DNA from: Mesorhizobium sp. ZC-5
GTDB lineage: Bacteria > Pseudomonadota > Alphaproteobacteria > Rhizobiales > Rhizobiaceae
Assembly: GCF_025753855.1 (NCBI RefSeq)
Contig: NZ_JAOWPT010000002.1
Span: 124,001-188,000, forward strand
DNA length: 64,000 bases
Reading direction: 5' to 3'
Below, piece by piece: positions 43,884 to 51,323 of this stretch. Below the pieces are notes generated by a model. The model ran no database searches. It saw nothing but the letters and a program-made list of their open reading frames with translations, and had not been told where the DNA came from. A program made the position numbers and the translations under genes. Every line of letters starts with the position of its first letter. Position 1 is the first letter of the stretch.

Positions 43884-44498
43884 ATGCGGCTGATCGCCGA
43901 AAATCTGAGCGGCGAACGTGGCGGCGAGACGATTTTCTCCGGCTTCGGCTTCGATCTGGCCGAAGGCGAAAGCCTGATGGTGACCGGTCCGAACGGTGCG
44001 GGAAAATCGACCTTGCTCAGGGTGATCGCCGGACTTTTGCCGATGGCGCAAGGGGCCGTCCGGCTCGACGGCGGCGGCGAGGAATGGCCGACGGTCGCCT
44101 CGGCCTGTCACTATGTTGGTCACCAGAACGCCATGAAGACGGCCCTGACCGTCGCCGAGAACCTGCGCTTCTGGCAAGATTTTTCGGGTAGCCCGCATCT
44201 GGCGGTCGGCGAGGCGCTGGAGATGGTCGGGCTCGACGGACTTGGCCACCTGCCGTTCGGCACATTGTCGACAGGCCAGCGCCGGCGTGCCGCGATCGGC
44301 AGATTGCTCGTCAGCTATCGGCCGGTCTGGCTGCTCGACGAGCCGACCGCCGGACTGGACAAGGCATCCGAAGCGCAGTTCGCCGCATTGATGCAGGCGC
44401 ATCTGGAGGATGGCGGGATCATCATCGCCGCCACGCACCTGCCGCTCGGGCTTCGAGGGGCGAAGGCGTTGGAGATGGGAAGGCCAGGCAATGTCTGA
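43884..44498 (+). CDS. ccmA: Cytochrome c biogenesis ATP-binding protein CcmA
   Basis: The 204-residue ATPase of the CcmABCD complex drives release of haem-loaded CcmE. It has Walker A GPNGAGKST, the ABC signature in its Ccm form (LSTGQRRRAAIGRLL) and Walker B VWLLDEPTAGLD. I start at ATG 43884 (MRLIAENLSGERGG), the usual CcmA N-terminus, preceded by GGGGAA; ATG 43863 and GTG 43860 are alternatives. It heads the ccm cluster but is separated from ccmB by 225 bases that carry a long inverted repeat. Confidence 0.94.
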   Translation: MRLIAENLSGERGGETIFSGFGFDLAEGESLMVTGPNGAGKSTLLRVIAGLLPMAQGAVRLDGGGEEWPTVASACHYVGHQNAMKTALTVAENLRFWQDFSGSPHLAVGEALEMVGLDGLGHLPFGTLSTGQRRRAAIGRLLVSYRPVWLLDEPTAGLDKASEAQFAALMQAHLEDGGIIIAATHLPLGLRGAKALEMGRPGNV

Positions 44499-44508
44499 GT
44501 TCCTTCGC

Positions 44509-44667
44509 GCCCCCCTCTGTCCTGCCGGACATCTCCCCCACAAGGAGGGAGATTACGCTTTCAAAGAACTTCGCGCCCAACCAACAACGCTGCTGAACGA
44601 AGCGCGGCGTTACGGTCGGCCAATCTCCCCCCTTGTGGGGGAGATGTCCGGCAGGACAGAGGGGGGC
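44509..44667. repeat. Long inverted repeat element within the ccm operon
   Basis: Two 46-base arms (44509-44554 and 44622-44667) are inverted copies differing at one base, around a 67-base spacer. The arms contain the motif CTGTCCTGCCGGACATCTCC and its mirror. In RNA this would fold into one very long hairpin between ccmA and ccmB. The sequence type (CCGGACATCTCCCCCAC followed by AAGG and runs of G) is one I associate with dispersed repeats of Mesorhizobium. No coding content. Confidence 0.9.
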
Positions 44668-44723
44668 AACGCAGAGTGCAAGCCTGTCCAAAGGAGTGAG
44701 ATACTCCCAAGGGGGGGCTCCCA

Positions 44724-45389
44724 ATGCTAGCGCTCTTCCTCCGCGATGCGCGCCTCGGCGTTCGCGCCGGCGGTGGGGCGCTGACCGGCGTTCTTTTTTT
44801 CCTCGCGGTGATCGCCACGATCCCGTTCGGTGTCGGGCCGGATCTCAACCTGCTTGGCCGCATCGGGCCGGCGATCCTGTGGATCGGCGCGCTGCTGGCC
44901 TCATTGCTCGGCCTCGACCGACTGTTCCAGGCCGACCGCGAGGACGGCTCGCTCGATCTGCTCATCCTCGCCGAAAGCCGGCACATGCTGCCGCTGACGG
45001 TGTTCGTCAAATGCCTGGCCCACTGGACCGCCAGCGTGCTGCCATTGGTGATTGCAGCACCCTTCTTCGGCCTGTTGATGAACATGGAGCCGGCGGGCAT
45101 TGGCGCCGCAGCGCTGACCTTGCTGGTCGGCACACCGGCAATCACCTTCATCGGCGCGGTGGGTGCGGCGGTTACCGTGGTGCTGCCGCGGGGCGGGCTG
45201 CTGATCTCGGTGCTGGTGCTGCCGCTGGTGATCCCGGTGCTGATCTTCGGCGTTTCAGCGAGCTATGCGGCGGTGGCCGAACCCGACCCTTTCCTGCCGC
45301 CATTCCTTATTCTTGCCGCGCTGACGCTGTTTCTTGCCGTCATCGGCCCGGTGGCGGCGGCGTTGGCGCTGCGCTATGCCGCAGACTGA
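44724..45389 (+). CDS. ccmB: Haem exporter membrane protein CcmB
   Basis: The 221-residue, six-helix membrane subunit of the CcmABCD complex starts MLALFLRDARLGVRAGGGALTGVLFFLAV. It has SLLGLDRLFQADREDGSLDLLIL and the later GTPAITFIGAVGAAVTVVLPRGGLLISVLVLPLVIPVLIFG, which define the family. The start ATG 44724 lies 225 bases after ccmA, with the inverted repeat in between. The ribosome site is weak (AAGGGGGG is about 8-12 bases upstream). Confidence 0.95.
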   Translation: MLALFLRDARLGVRAGGGALTGVLFFLAVIATIPFGVGPDLNLLGRIGPAILWIGALLASLLGLDRLFQADREDGSLDLLILAESRHMLPLTVFVKCLAHWTASVLPLVIAAPFFGLLMNMEPAGIGAAALTLLVGTPAITFIGAVGAAVTVVLPRGGLLISVLVLPLVIPVLIFGVSASYAAVAEPDPFLPPFLILAALTLFLAVIGPVAAALALRYAAD

Positions 45390-45500
45390 TACCGAAAGTT
45401 GCAGGCCCTTCAGGCAAGGATCATGCGATAGAGAAGGCAGCACTATTGTACGAGGCTGCTCGATTGCGGGCGGACCTGCCCCGTTCTATTTTGAGCTACG

Positions 45501-46265
45501 ATGAGCGAAACCAGCACGACGATCAGAAGTTTTGCCGACCTCGCCAACCCGACGCGGTTTTTGGCGCTGGCCGACCGGCTTGTGCCGTGGTTCGGCGGCA
45601 TCGCCGTCGTCCTGCTGGCGATCGGCCTCTATCTGGGCTTCTCCGCCCCGGAAGACTTCCAGCAGGGCATCACCGTGCGCATCATGTACATCCACGTGCC
45701 TTTCGCCTGGCTTGCCATGATGTGCTACACTCTGATGGCCTTGTCGGCGCTCGGCACCTTGGTCTGGCGGCACCCGCTGGCTGACGTGGCCTTGAAGGCC
45801 GCCGCGCCGATCGGCGCTGTCTTCACCGCGCTGGCGCTGGTCACCGGTTCGATCTGGGGCAAGCCGATGTGGGGCACCTGGTGGGTGTGGGATGCCCGGC
45901 TGACTTCGGTGTTCGTGCTATTCCTGATGTATCTCGGCATCATCGCGCTGACCCGGGCGCTCGACGATCCCGCGCGATCGGCTCGCGCCGCCGCTATCGT
46001 CACGCTGGTCGGCTTCATCAACATCCCGATCATCAAGTTTTCTGTCGACTGGTGGAATACGTTGCACCAGCCGGCCTCGGTGTTCCGGCTCGACGGGCCG
46101 ACCATCCACCCGAGCCTGCTCTGGCCGTTGCTTGTGATGGCACTGGGCTTCACCATGCTCTTCTTCACGCTGCACCTGATGGCGATGCGCAACGAGATCT
46201 GGCGCCGCCGCGTCAGCGCCATGCAGCGCATCGAGGCGCGCCGCGCCGAGCGGCAAGGCGTATAG
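45501..46265 (+). CDS. ccmC: Cytochrome c biogenesis haem-handling protein CcmC
   Basis: The 254-residue membrane protein transfers haem to CcmE. It has a tryptophan-rich WWD motif (WGKPMWGTWWVWDARLTS) and conserved histidines in MYIHVPFAWLAM and NTLHQPASVF. Six helices are evident. The 111 bases after ccmB hold no gene. It is followed directly by ccmD, whose ATG overlaps nothing but comes one base after the ccmC stop. Confidence 0.96.
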   Translation: MSETSTTIRSFADLANPTRFLALADRLVPWFGGIAVVLLAIGLYLGFSAPEDFQQGITVRIMYIHVPFAWLAMMCYTLMALSALGTLVWRHPLADVALKAAAPIGAVFTALALVTGSIWGKPMWGTWWVWDARLTSVFVLFLMYLGIIALTRALDDPARSARAAAIVTLVGFINIPIIKFSVDWWNTLHQPASVFRLDGPTIHPSLLWPLLVMALGFTMLFFTLHLMAMRNEIWRRRVSAMQRIEARRAERQGV

Positions 46266-46266
46266 C

Positions 46267-46440
46267 ATGTCGGCGCACGCGCTCTACGTCACCGCCGCTT
46301 ACGGCATTTCCGCGCTGGCGATCGCCAGCCTGATCGGCTGGATCCTTTTCGACCAGAGAGCACGCAAGCGCGAAGCCGCCGAACTGGAGGCAAGCGGCGT
46401 GCGCCGCCGCTCCGAGCGCAAGGCCGGAACGGGGGCATGA
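46267..46440 (+). CDS. ccmD: Haem exporter small membrane protein CcmD
   Basis: The 57-residue protein is encoded between ccmC and ccmG. It reads MSAHALYVTAAYGISALAIA, then a single membrane helix ending IGWILFDQR, then a basic cytoplasmic tail (RKREAAELEA and RRRSERKAG). This is the usual CcmD design, and position and topology identify it. Its TGA overlaps the ATG of ccmG (ATGA), so the two are translationally coupled. Confidence 0.9.
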   Translation: MSAHALYVTAAYGISALAIASLIGWILFDQRARKREAAELEASGVRRRSERKAGTGA

Positions 46441-47012
46441 GCGTGCAGCCGGATACCGCGCCGAAGCCGCGCCGGATTTTTGTCCTGCTGCCGCTTTTGC
46501 TTTTTCTCGGCCTCGCGGCGGTGTTCTTCGCACAGCTGATGTCGGGCCGCGACATCTCCGCGGTCCCGTCCGCGTTGATCGGGCAGCCCGCGCCCGAGAC
46601 GAAATTGCCGCCGCTCGAGGGAACCGACCTGCCCGGTCTCGACTCTGCTTCCTTTGCCGGCAAGGTGACGCTGGTGAATGTCTGGGCGTCGTGGTGCGCG
46701 CCCTGCCGCGAAGAGCACCCGCTTTTGCTGGCGCTGTCACAGGATCAGCGCTTCACCATCGCCGGGCTGAACTACAAGGATAAGCCCGAAAACGCGCGAC
46801 GCTTCCTCGGTGAACTCGGCAATCCGTACAGGGCGATCGGCATAGACGATGCCGGCCGCACCGCGATCAACTGGGGCGTCTACGGCGTTCCCGAAACCTT
46901 CCTCGTCGGCAAGGATGGCAAGATCGTCTACAAGCATGTCGGCCCGCTGAGCCCGGATGCGATCACCGGCGAGTTGTTGCCGCAGATCGAAAAGGCCATC
47001 GCGGCGCAATAA
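46437..47012 (+). CDS. ccmG: Thiol:disulfide interchange protein CcmG/DsbE
   Basis: The 191-residue membrane-anchored thioredoxin reduces apocytochrome c cysteines in the periplasm. It has an N-terminal helix (RRIFVLLPLLLFLGLAAVFFAQL) and the active site C87-AP-C90 in VNVWASWCAPCREEHP. The GVYGVPETFLVGKDG motif is typical of CcmG. It overlaps ccmD by four bases. The ccmE, ccmF and ccmH genes are not in this window. Confidence 0.95.
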   Translation: MSVQPDTAPKPRRIFVLLPLLLFLGLAAVFFAQLMSGRDISAVPSALIGQPAPETKLPPLEGTDLPGLDSASFAGKVTLVNVWASWCAPCREEHPLLLALSQDQRFTIAGLNYKDKPENARRFLGELGNPYRAIGIDDAGRTAINWGVYGVPETFLVGKDGKIVYKHVGPLSPDAITGELLPQIEKAIAAQ

Positions 47013-47137
47013 TCCGGGCCATGGATGCCCTGCATCCAGAGCGTGCGAATCGCCTCGCTTTCCACTACGTTCTCATACATAGCCGCGAAGGAGGGCGCGC
47101 CGCATCGGCGCGACACGCGGCAATCGGGGAGGCATCC

Positions 47138-48031
47138 GTGGAAGACAGTTCCGCGCTCATCATTTTCCTGCCGCTTGCGCTCGGCGTCATCATGCTCGGC
47201 CTCGGCCTGTCTTTGACCGTACAGGATTTCCGTAACGTCCTGGAAAAACCCAAGGCCGTGATCGTCGCGCTCATCTGCCAAACGGTCATCCTGCCGTTGG
47301 CCTGCCTTGGCGTGGTCTATTTCTTCGGGCTGGAGCCGGCTCTGGCCGTCGGCATGATGCTTCTTGCGGCAAGCCCGGGCGGAACGTCGGCCAACCTCTA
47401 CAGCCACTTGGCCGGCGGCGATGTAGCGCTGAACATCACGCTGACGGCAATCAATTCGGCATTGTCGATTGCGACGCTGCCATTGATCGTCAACTGGTCG
47501 CTGGCGCATTTCATGTCCGGGGACCAGGCGATTCCGCTACAGTTCGCCAAGGTGCTGCAGGTCTTCGTCATCGTGCTTGGGCCGGTGCTGATCGGCATGT
47601 GGATCCGCAACAAGCTGCCGGCATTCGCCGAGCGCATGTCGAAGCCGGTCAAGCTGTTCTCGATGCTGTTCCTGTTCGCGGTCGTCGCGGTGGCGCTTAT
47701 CCAGGAATGGGAGACGCTGATGATCTGGGGCCCGGTGGTTGGACTTGCCACGCTCGCCTTCAACCTGATCAGCCTGGGGGTCGGCTACTTCGTGCCGCGC
47801 GCCGCCGGCGTCGAAAAGCGGCAGGCCACCGCCATCGGCATGGAGATCGGCATACACAACGGCACGCTGGCGATCGCCATCGCGCTCAGCCCGCTGCTCC
47901 TGAACAACGCGACCATGGCTGTGCCGGCAGCGATTTACGGCCTCGTCGCTTTCATCACTGCCGCGATCTTCGGCTATTTGCTGAAGCGGTCGCAGGCAGC
48001 GATGGCAACGGCCGGAAAGGCGGCTCATTGA
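47138..48031 (+). CDS. Bile acid:sodium symporter (BASS)-family transporter
   Basis: The 297-residue membrane carrier has about ten helices. It begins MEDSSALIIFLPLALGVIMLGLGLSL and has MMLLAASPGGTSANLYSHLAGGDVALNITLTAINS and ATAIGMEIGIHNGTLAIAIALS, the two crossover-type motifs of the family with the conserved sodium-site residues. The substrate is unknown. The start is a GTG at 47138, since GGGGAGG is six bases before it. The preceding in-frame codons back to 47021 are not family-like. Confidence 0.9.
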   Translation: MEDSSALIIFLPLALGVIMLGLGLSLTVQDFRNVLEKPKAVIVALICQTVILPLACLGVVYFFGLEPALAVGMMLLAASPGGTSANLYSHLAGGDVALNITLTAINSALSIATLPLIVNWSLAHFMSGDQAIPLQFAKVLQVFVIVLGPVLIGMWIRNKLPAFAERMSKPVKLFSMLFLFAVVAVALIQEWETLMIWGPVVGLATLAFNLISLGVGYFVPRAAGVEKRQATAIGMEIGIHNGTLAIAIALSPLLLNNATMAVPAAIYGLVAFITAAIFGYLLKRSQAAMATAGKAAH

Positions 48032-49095
48032 ACGACAGCGCTGGCGAAAGCGGCAAGGAAGCCGCGATTCGCAATCACTTCGTGCATCAGGCAGTGGGTT
48101 CCGACGGGCTCGGCTCGCCCTTCACGGCGCGGCTGTGCCGGGCGTTGTCGCGGTGCCTCGACAGGAGCACGGCAACAGGCCGGCGGGTGCTCGATTGGCC
48201 AGGGCATACACGGCATGACGCGCTGTCGCTGCGGCTTTGCGCAGGACTGCATGCGCTGGTCTTGTCGGGGCAGGACGGCGAACTGAGTGCGGTCTATCCG
48301 CCGGCGGAGGCGGATGAGGAAACGCTGGCGCGCATGCTTCCCGGCGCGATCGCCCGCAACGACGAACGGCTGCTGCGATCCCTCGGCAGCGCGCCGCAGA
48401 CCAATGAAATCGCCCGCTCGGGCATGCTGCTGCCGGGGTTCCTCGCCATTGCGCGGGAGACCGGATTGCCGCTTGCCCTGCACGAGATCGGTTCCAGCGC
48501 GGGGCTCAACCTTCTGTTCGACCGTTTCCATTATCATTACGGCGATGCGGAATGGGGCGATGCGAATTCGCCGGTGCGGCTGGCGCCGGAAGTACGCGGA
48601 ATCGCACCGCCGCTCGATGGCCCCCTCGAGGTTTTGTCCCGGCAAGGCAGCGACATCGCTCCCATAAACGTCGCCAACGAAGCTGACCGTCTGCGGTTGC
48701 GCTCCTACATCTGGCCCGATCAGCCTCAAAGGCTATCGCGGCTGGATGCGGCGATCGAATTGGCGGCCGAAGTGCCCTTTTCGCTCGAGAAAGCCGACGC
48801 AGCGCTGTTCGTGGAACAGAGACTTGGCGAGCAGCGGCCGGGCTCAGCCTTCGTGCTGTTCCATTCCATCATGTGGCAATACATGCCGGAGACGACGAAG
48901 CAAGCAATCGAGGCAACGCTGGCCGAAGCGGGCCGCGCGGCATCAGCGGCTTCACCGGTCGCCTGGCTGCGCATGGAGCCCGCGGATACGCGCGATCCAT
49001 ATGCGACGCTGAGCCTGACCCTGTGGCCGGGCGGCGAGACACGGCGCCTCGCCAGATGTGACTATCACGGCCGCTGGATCGAATGGACAAGCTGA
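48028..49095 (+). CDS. DUF2332 domain-containing protein
   Basis: The 355-residue soluble protein matches DUF2332. It begins at a TTG at 48028 that overlaps the TGA of the transporter gene (TTGA), giving LNDSAGESGKEAAIRNHF. Family features are NEIARSGMLLPGFLAIA, LHEIGSSAGLNLLFDRFHYHYG, and VFVLFHSIMWQYMP-like SAFVLFHSIMWQY. The ending AWLRMEP-DTRDPYATLSLTLWPGGE is also typical. EIGSSAGLNL recalls the glycine-rich loop of Rossmann-type methyltransferases, but no activity is known. It should be translationally coupled to the transporter. Confidence 0.85.
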   Translation: MNDSAGESGKEAAIRNHFVHQAVGSDGLGSPFTARLCRALSRCLDRSTATGRRVLDWPGHTRHDALSLRLCAGLHALVLSGQDGELSAVYPPAEADEETLARMLPGAIARNDERLLRSLGSAPQTNEIARSGMLLPGFLAIARETGLPLALHEIGSSAGLNLLFDRFHYHYGDAEWGDANSPVRLAPEVRGIAPPLDGPLEVLSRQGSDIAPINVANEADRLRLRSYIWPDQPQRLSRLDAAIELAAEVPFSLEKADAALFVEQRLGEQRPGSAFVLFHSIMWQYMPETTKQAIEATLAEAGRAASAASPVAWLRMEPADTRDPYATLSLTLWPGGETRRLARCDYHGRWIEWTS

Positions 49096-49126
49096 CGGCT
49101 TGCGCCCATCAGCTTCAGATTTCGTG

Positions 49127-49294
49127 TTATCGGCCGTAAAAATCCTGATGGGCGCGGCGCAGCATATCGGACCGGTCGGCGCCCATATCGGCGAGATCGC
49201 GGTTGGTCAGTGCCTGGATTTCATCGATGACCCGGTTGTATTCCAGACGCTTGGCGAGGCGGCTTCTGGCGTGGTTGAGGAGCGCGGCAATCAT
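49127..49294 (-). CDS. DUF1127-family small protein
   Basis: The 55-residue protein begins MIAALLNHARSRLAKRLEYNRVIDEI and continues ALTNRDLADMGADRSDMLRRAHQDFYGR. The stretch NRDLADMGADRSD is the DUF1127 hallmark. Such very small basic proteins in Brucella and rhizobia are involved in stress or phosphate/central metabolism, and some bind RNA. The ATG at 49294 has AAGGAAG seven bases upstream; the upstream in-frame codons are not conserved. Confidence 0.88.
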   Translation of the reverse strand: MIAALLNHARSRLAKRLEYNRVIDEIQALTNRDLADMGADRSDMLRRAHQDFYGR

Positions 49295-49415
49295 GGCGTT
49301 CTTCCTTTCGACGCCGTCTGTCGACGGCTGAGGTGAACCTCCCTTGTTCCAGTGAAAGATTGGCATGGTTTTGCTGCGGCGCAATATTTGATGTTGCAAC
49401 GCAGTATTGCAGTCA

Positions 49416-49430
49416 GTGCATTGCTTGCAC
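49416..49430. promoter_or_regulatory. Short inverted repeat upstream of the DUF1127 gene
   Basis: GTGCA-TTGCT-TGCAC has T-N11-A symmetry as in LysR-type operators. It sits about 120 bases before the DUF1127 start, in a region with several further TTGCA/TGCAA words. In Brucella, DUF1127 genes are reported targets of the LysR-type activator VtlR, which makes this worth noting. Assignment is tentative. Confidence 0.3.
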
Positions 49431-49492
49431 CGAAGCTATGCGAAAATTAGCGGCAGCTTGGTAACTTTAGAGGCAGGATCCGCGAAATCGCA

Positions 49493-50023
49493 CTATTGCC
49501 GCCGGACAAACGCTTCGAATGCTGCAAACGTTTCGCGCATGATTGTCCGATGCGCCGGATCGGCAAGGATGCTTGCCCACTCGTCCGGCTTCTTGCCGAT
49601 CAGCGGAATTTCGAGTTCGGCGCCGTCGAAGACCGCGAATGACATCGTCTTGAGGATTTCCCGCAGCGCCTCGCGGGCAAACAGCGAGCGAGACGAGGCA
49701 TGGACCAGCATTGCCGGCTTGCCGACCGCTGCCGGGCCCGACACCAGCCAGTCGAGCGCGTTCTTGATGCCGCCCGGCACGCCATGCGCATATTCCGGGC
49801 AGGCGATGACGATGCCATCGGCGGAGATGGCCGCGTCGATCAACCGCGTGACGATTCCAGGCGTTCGTTCGCCCTCATCGTCTGGATTGAAGATCGGCAG
49901 CACGCCGAGGTCGTCGTAGATTGCGAGATCGATGCCTTGCGGTGCGTTGTCCGTCATCGCGTGCAGCAGCGCGCGGTTTGTAGAGGCAGCCCGGAGGCTG
50001 CCGGCAACACAGAGAAATTTCAT
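49493..50023 (-). CDS. NADPH-dependent FMN reductase family protein
   Basis: The 176-residue flavoprotein begins MKFLCVAGSLRAASTNRALLHAM, with the FMN phosphate loop GSLRAASTNRAL. It has the later ACPEYAHGVPGGIKNALDWLV motif (the usual PEYNxSxPGxLKNAIDW with His-Gly in place of Asn-x-Ser). Members reduce FMN, azo compounds or quinones. It is 13 bases downstream of the PPOX-like gene on the same strand. I start at ATG 50023. Confidence 0.9.
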   Translation of the reverse strand: MKFLCVAGSLRAASTNRALLHAMTDNAPQGIDLAIYDDLGVLPIFNPDDEGERTPGIVTRLIDAAISADGIVIACPEYAHGVPGGIKNALDWLVSGPAAVGKPAMLVHASSRSLFAREALREILKTMSFAVFDGAELEIPLIGKKPDEWASILADPAHRTIMRETFAAFEAFVRRQ

Positions 50024-50036
50024 GAGGGGCCGGCGG

Positions 50037-50651
50037 CTACCACATCGATTTCTGGTAGGATTCATCGAGCCAGCGGTCGGTCTCGCCGGCCGACTGGTCC
50101 AGCGCCAACTGGTCCTTCAGGATCTGCCCGAGCGTCGGCAGCCTGGCGCGGTCGGGCCAGCTTTCCGGTTTCCACAGTTCCGAGCGCATGAACGCCTTGG
50201 CGCAATGCATGTAGGCTGCCTTGATCTCGACGACGATGACGCTGATCGGTGGCTTGCCGTCATGCGCGAGCCGCTCACGCAGGACAGGATCGGCGGTGAT
50301 CTTGGCCACGCCGTTGATGCGCAGCGTCTCGTTCATGCCGGGGATCAGGAACAGCAGGCCGATTGCCGGGTCGAGCAGCAGGTTCTCCAGCGTGTCCAGC
50401 CGGTTGTTGCCCGGCCTGTCCGGGATCGCGATCGTGGTCTCGTCGAGGATCTCGACAAAACCCGGCCGATCGCCCTTCGGCGTCACATCGGCATTGCCGC
50501 TGCCGTCGGTCGAGCCGATCAGCACGAACGGGCTCCTTGAGATGAAGGAACGGCAGTGGCCATCGAGCCTGGCCAGCACCTTTCGGACGGCACCGTCGCC
50601 CGGCTCCTTGTAGAGGCTTCGCAGTTCTTCGCGCGTCGAAAGGAATTGCAT
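50037..50651 (-). CDS. Pyridoxamine 5'-phosphate oxidase-like FMN protein
   Basis: The 204-residue protein has the split-barrel flavin-binding fold (PNPOx-like). It shows SPFVLIGSTDGSGNADVTPKGDRPGFVEILDETTIAIPDRPGNNRLDTLENLL, then IGLLFLIPGMNETLRINGVAKIT, a pattern shared with the MSMEG_1061-type subgroup. It probably binds FMN or F420-like cofactors; its substrate is unknown. The start is ATG 50651. It is downstream of ispZ and upstream of the FMN reductase, all on the minus strand. Confidence 0.88.
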   Translation of the reverse strand: MQFLSTREELRSLYKEPGDGAVRKVLARLDGHCRSFISRSPFVLIGSTDGSGNADVTPKGDRPGFVEILDETTIAIPDRPGNNRLDTLENLLLDPAIGLLFLIPGMNETLRINGVAKITADPVLRERLAHDGKPPISVIVVEIKAAYMHCAKAFMRSELWKPESWPDRARLPTLGQILKDQLALDQSAGETDRWLDESYQKSMW

Positions 50652-50672
50652 GCAGGCCCTCCCCGGTCGTCG

Positions 50673-51323
50673 TTATTTCCTGATCCGCTCGTCGAGCGAG
50701 TGGCGCATGATCAGCGGCATCTGGCTGAAGGTGAACAGAAGTGTGATCGGCATGATGCCCCATACCTTGAACGCCACCCAAGTATCGGTCGGAAAGGACC
50801 GCCAGACGATCTCGTTGACAAGGGCCAGGAACAGGAAAAACAGACCCCAGCGGAAGGTCAGCTTGCGCCAGCCCTCGGCATCGAGCCTGAATGCCGAATC
50901 GAAGACGTAGCCCAGCAGCGACTTGCCGAAGAACAGCCCGCCCAAAAGCACGCCGCCGAACAGCGTGTTGACGATGGTCGGCTTCATCTTGATGAAGATG
51001 TCGTCCTGCAGGTAGAGCGTCAGCGCGCCGAAGATGAACACCACGACGCCTGACACCATCGGCATGATCGGCAGCGTGCGGGTGAGTACCCAGGAAACGA
51101 CGAGGGCAATCGCGGTGGCCGCCATGAAAAGTCCGGTGGCGATGAAGATCGGCCCGCCGAGTTCGGCCAGCGCGGGAAATTTCGTTGCCAGCCACTCACC
51201 GCGCGTGTTTGCGAAGAAGAAGATCATCAGCGGCCCGAGCTCCAGCGCGAGCTTCAGCACCGGGTTGATCTCTTTCTTTTTTGGGTCGGAAGGATCGCGT
51301 TCGAGGATGGGTTCGTTCGTCAC
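50673..51323 (-). CDS. ispZ: Inner-membrane septation protein IspZ/YciB
   Basis: The 216-residue, multi-helix protein is of the IspZ/YciB family, which acts in cell envelope integrity and septation. It has [46 protein letters not shown], and [38 protein letters not shown], the family core. The start is a GTG at 51323, immediately after the ftsY stop (TGAGTG), so translation is coupled. The charged N-terminus ([17 protein letters not shown]) is common in alphaproteobacteria. Confidence 0.93.
   Translation of the reverse strand: MTNEPILERDPSDPKKKEINPVLKLALELGPLMIFFFANTRGEWLATKFPALAELGGPIFIATGLFMAATAIALVVSWVLTRTLPIMPMVSGVVVFIFGALTLYLQDDIFIKMKPTIVNTLFGGVLLGGLFFGKSLLGYVFDSAFRLDAEGWRKLTFRWGLFFLFLALVNEIVWRSFPTDTWVAFKVWGIMPITLLFTFSQMPLIMRHSLDERIRK

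Noticed and set aside
44422-44730. Open frames on both strands across the ccm inverted repeat with matching peptides
   Set aside because: The similar peptides simply reflect the two arms of the palindrome being read from each strand; there is no real gene.
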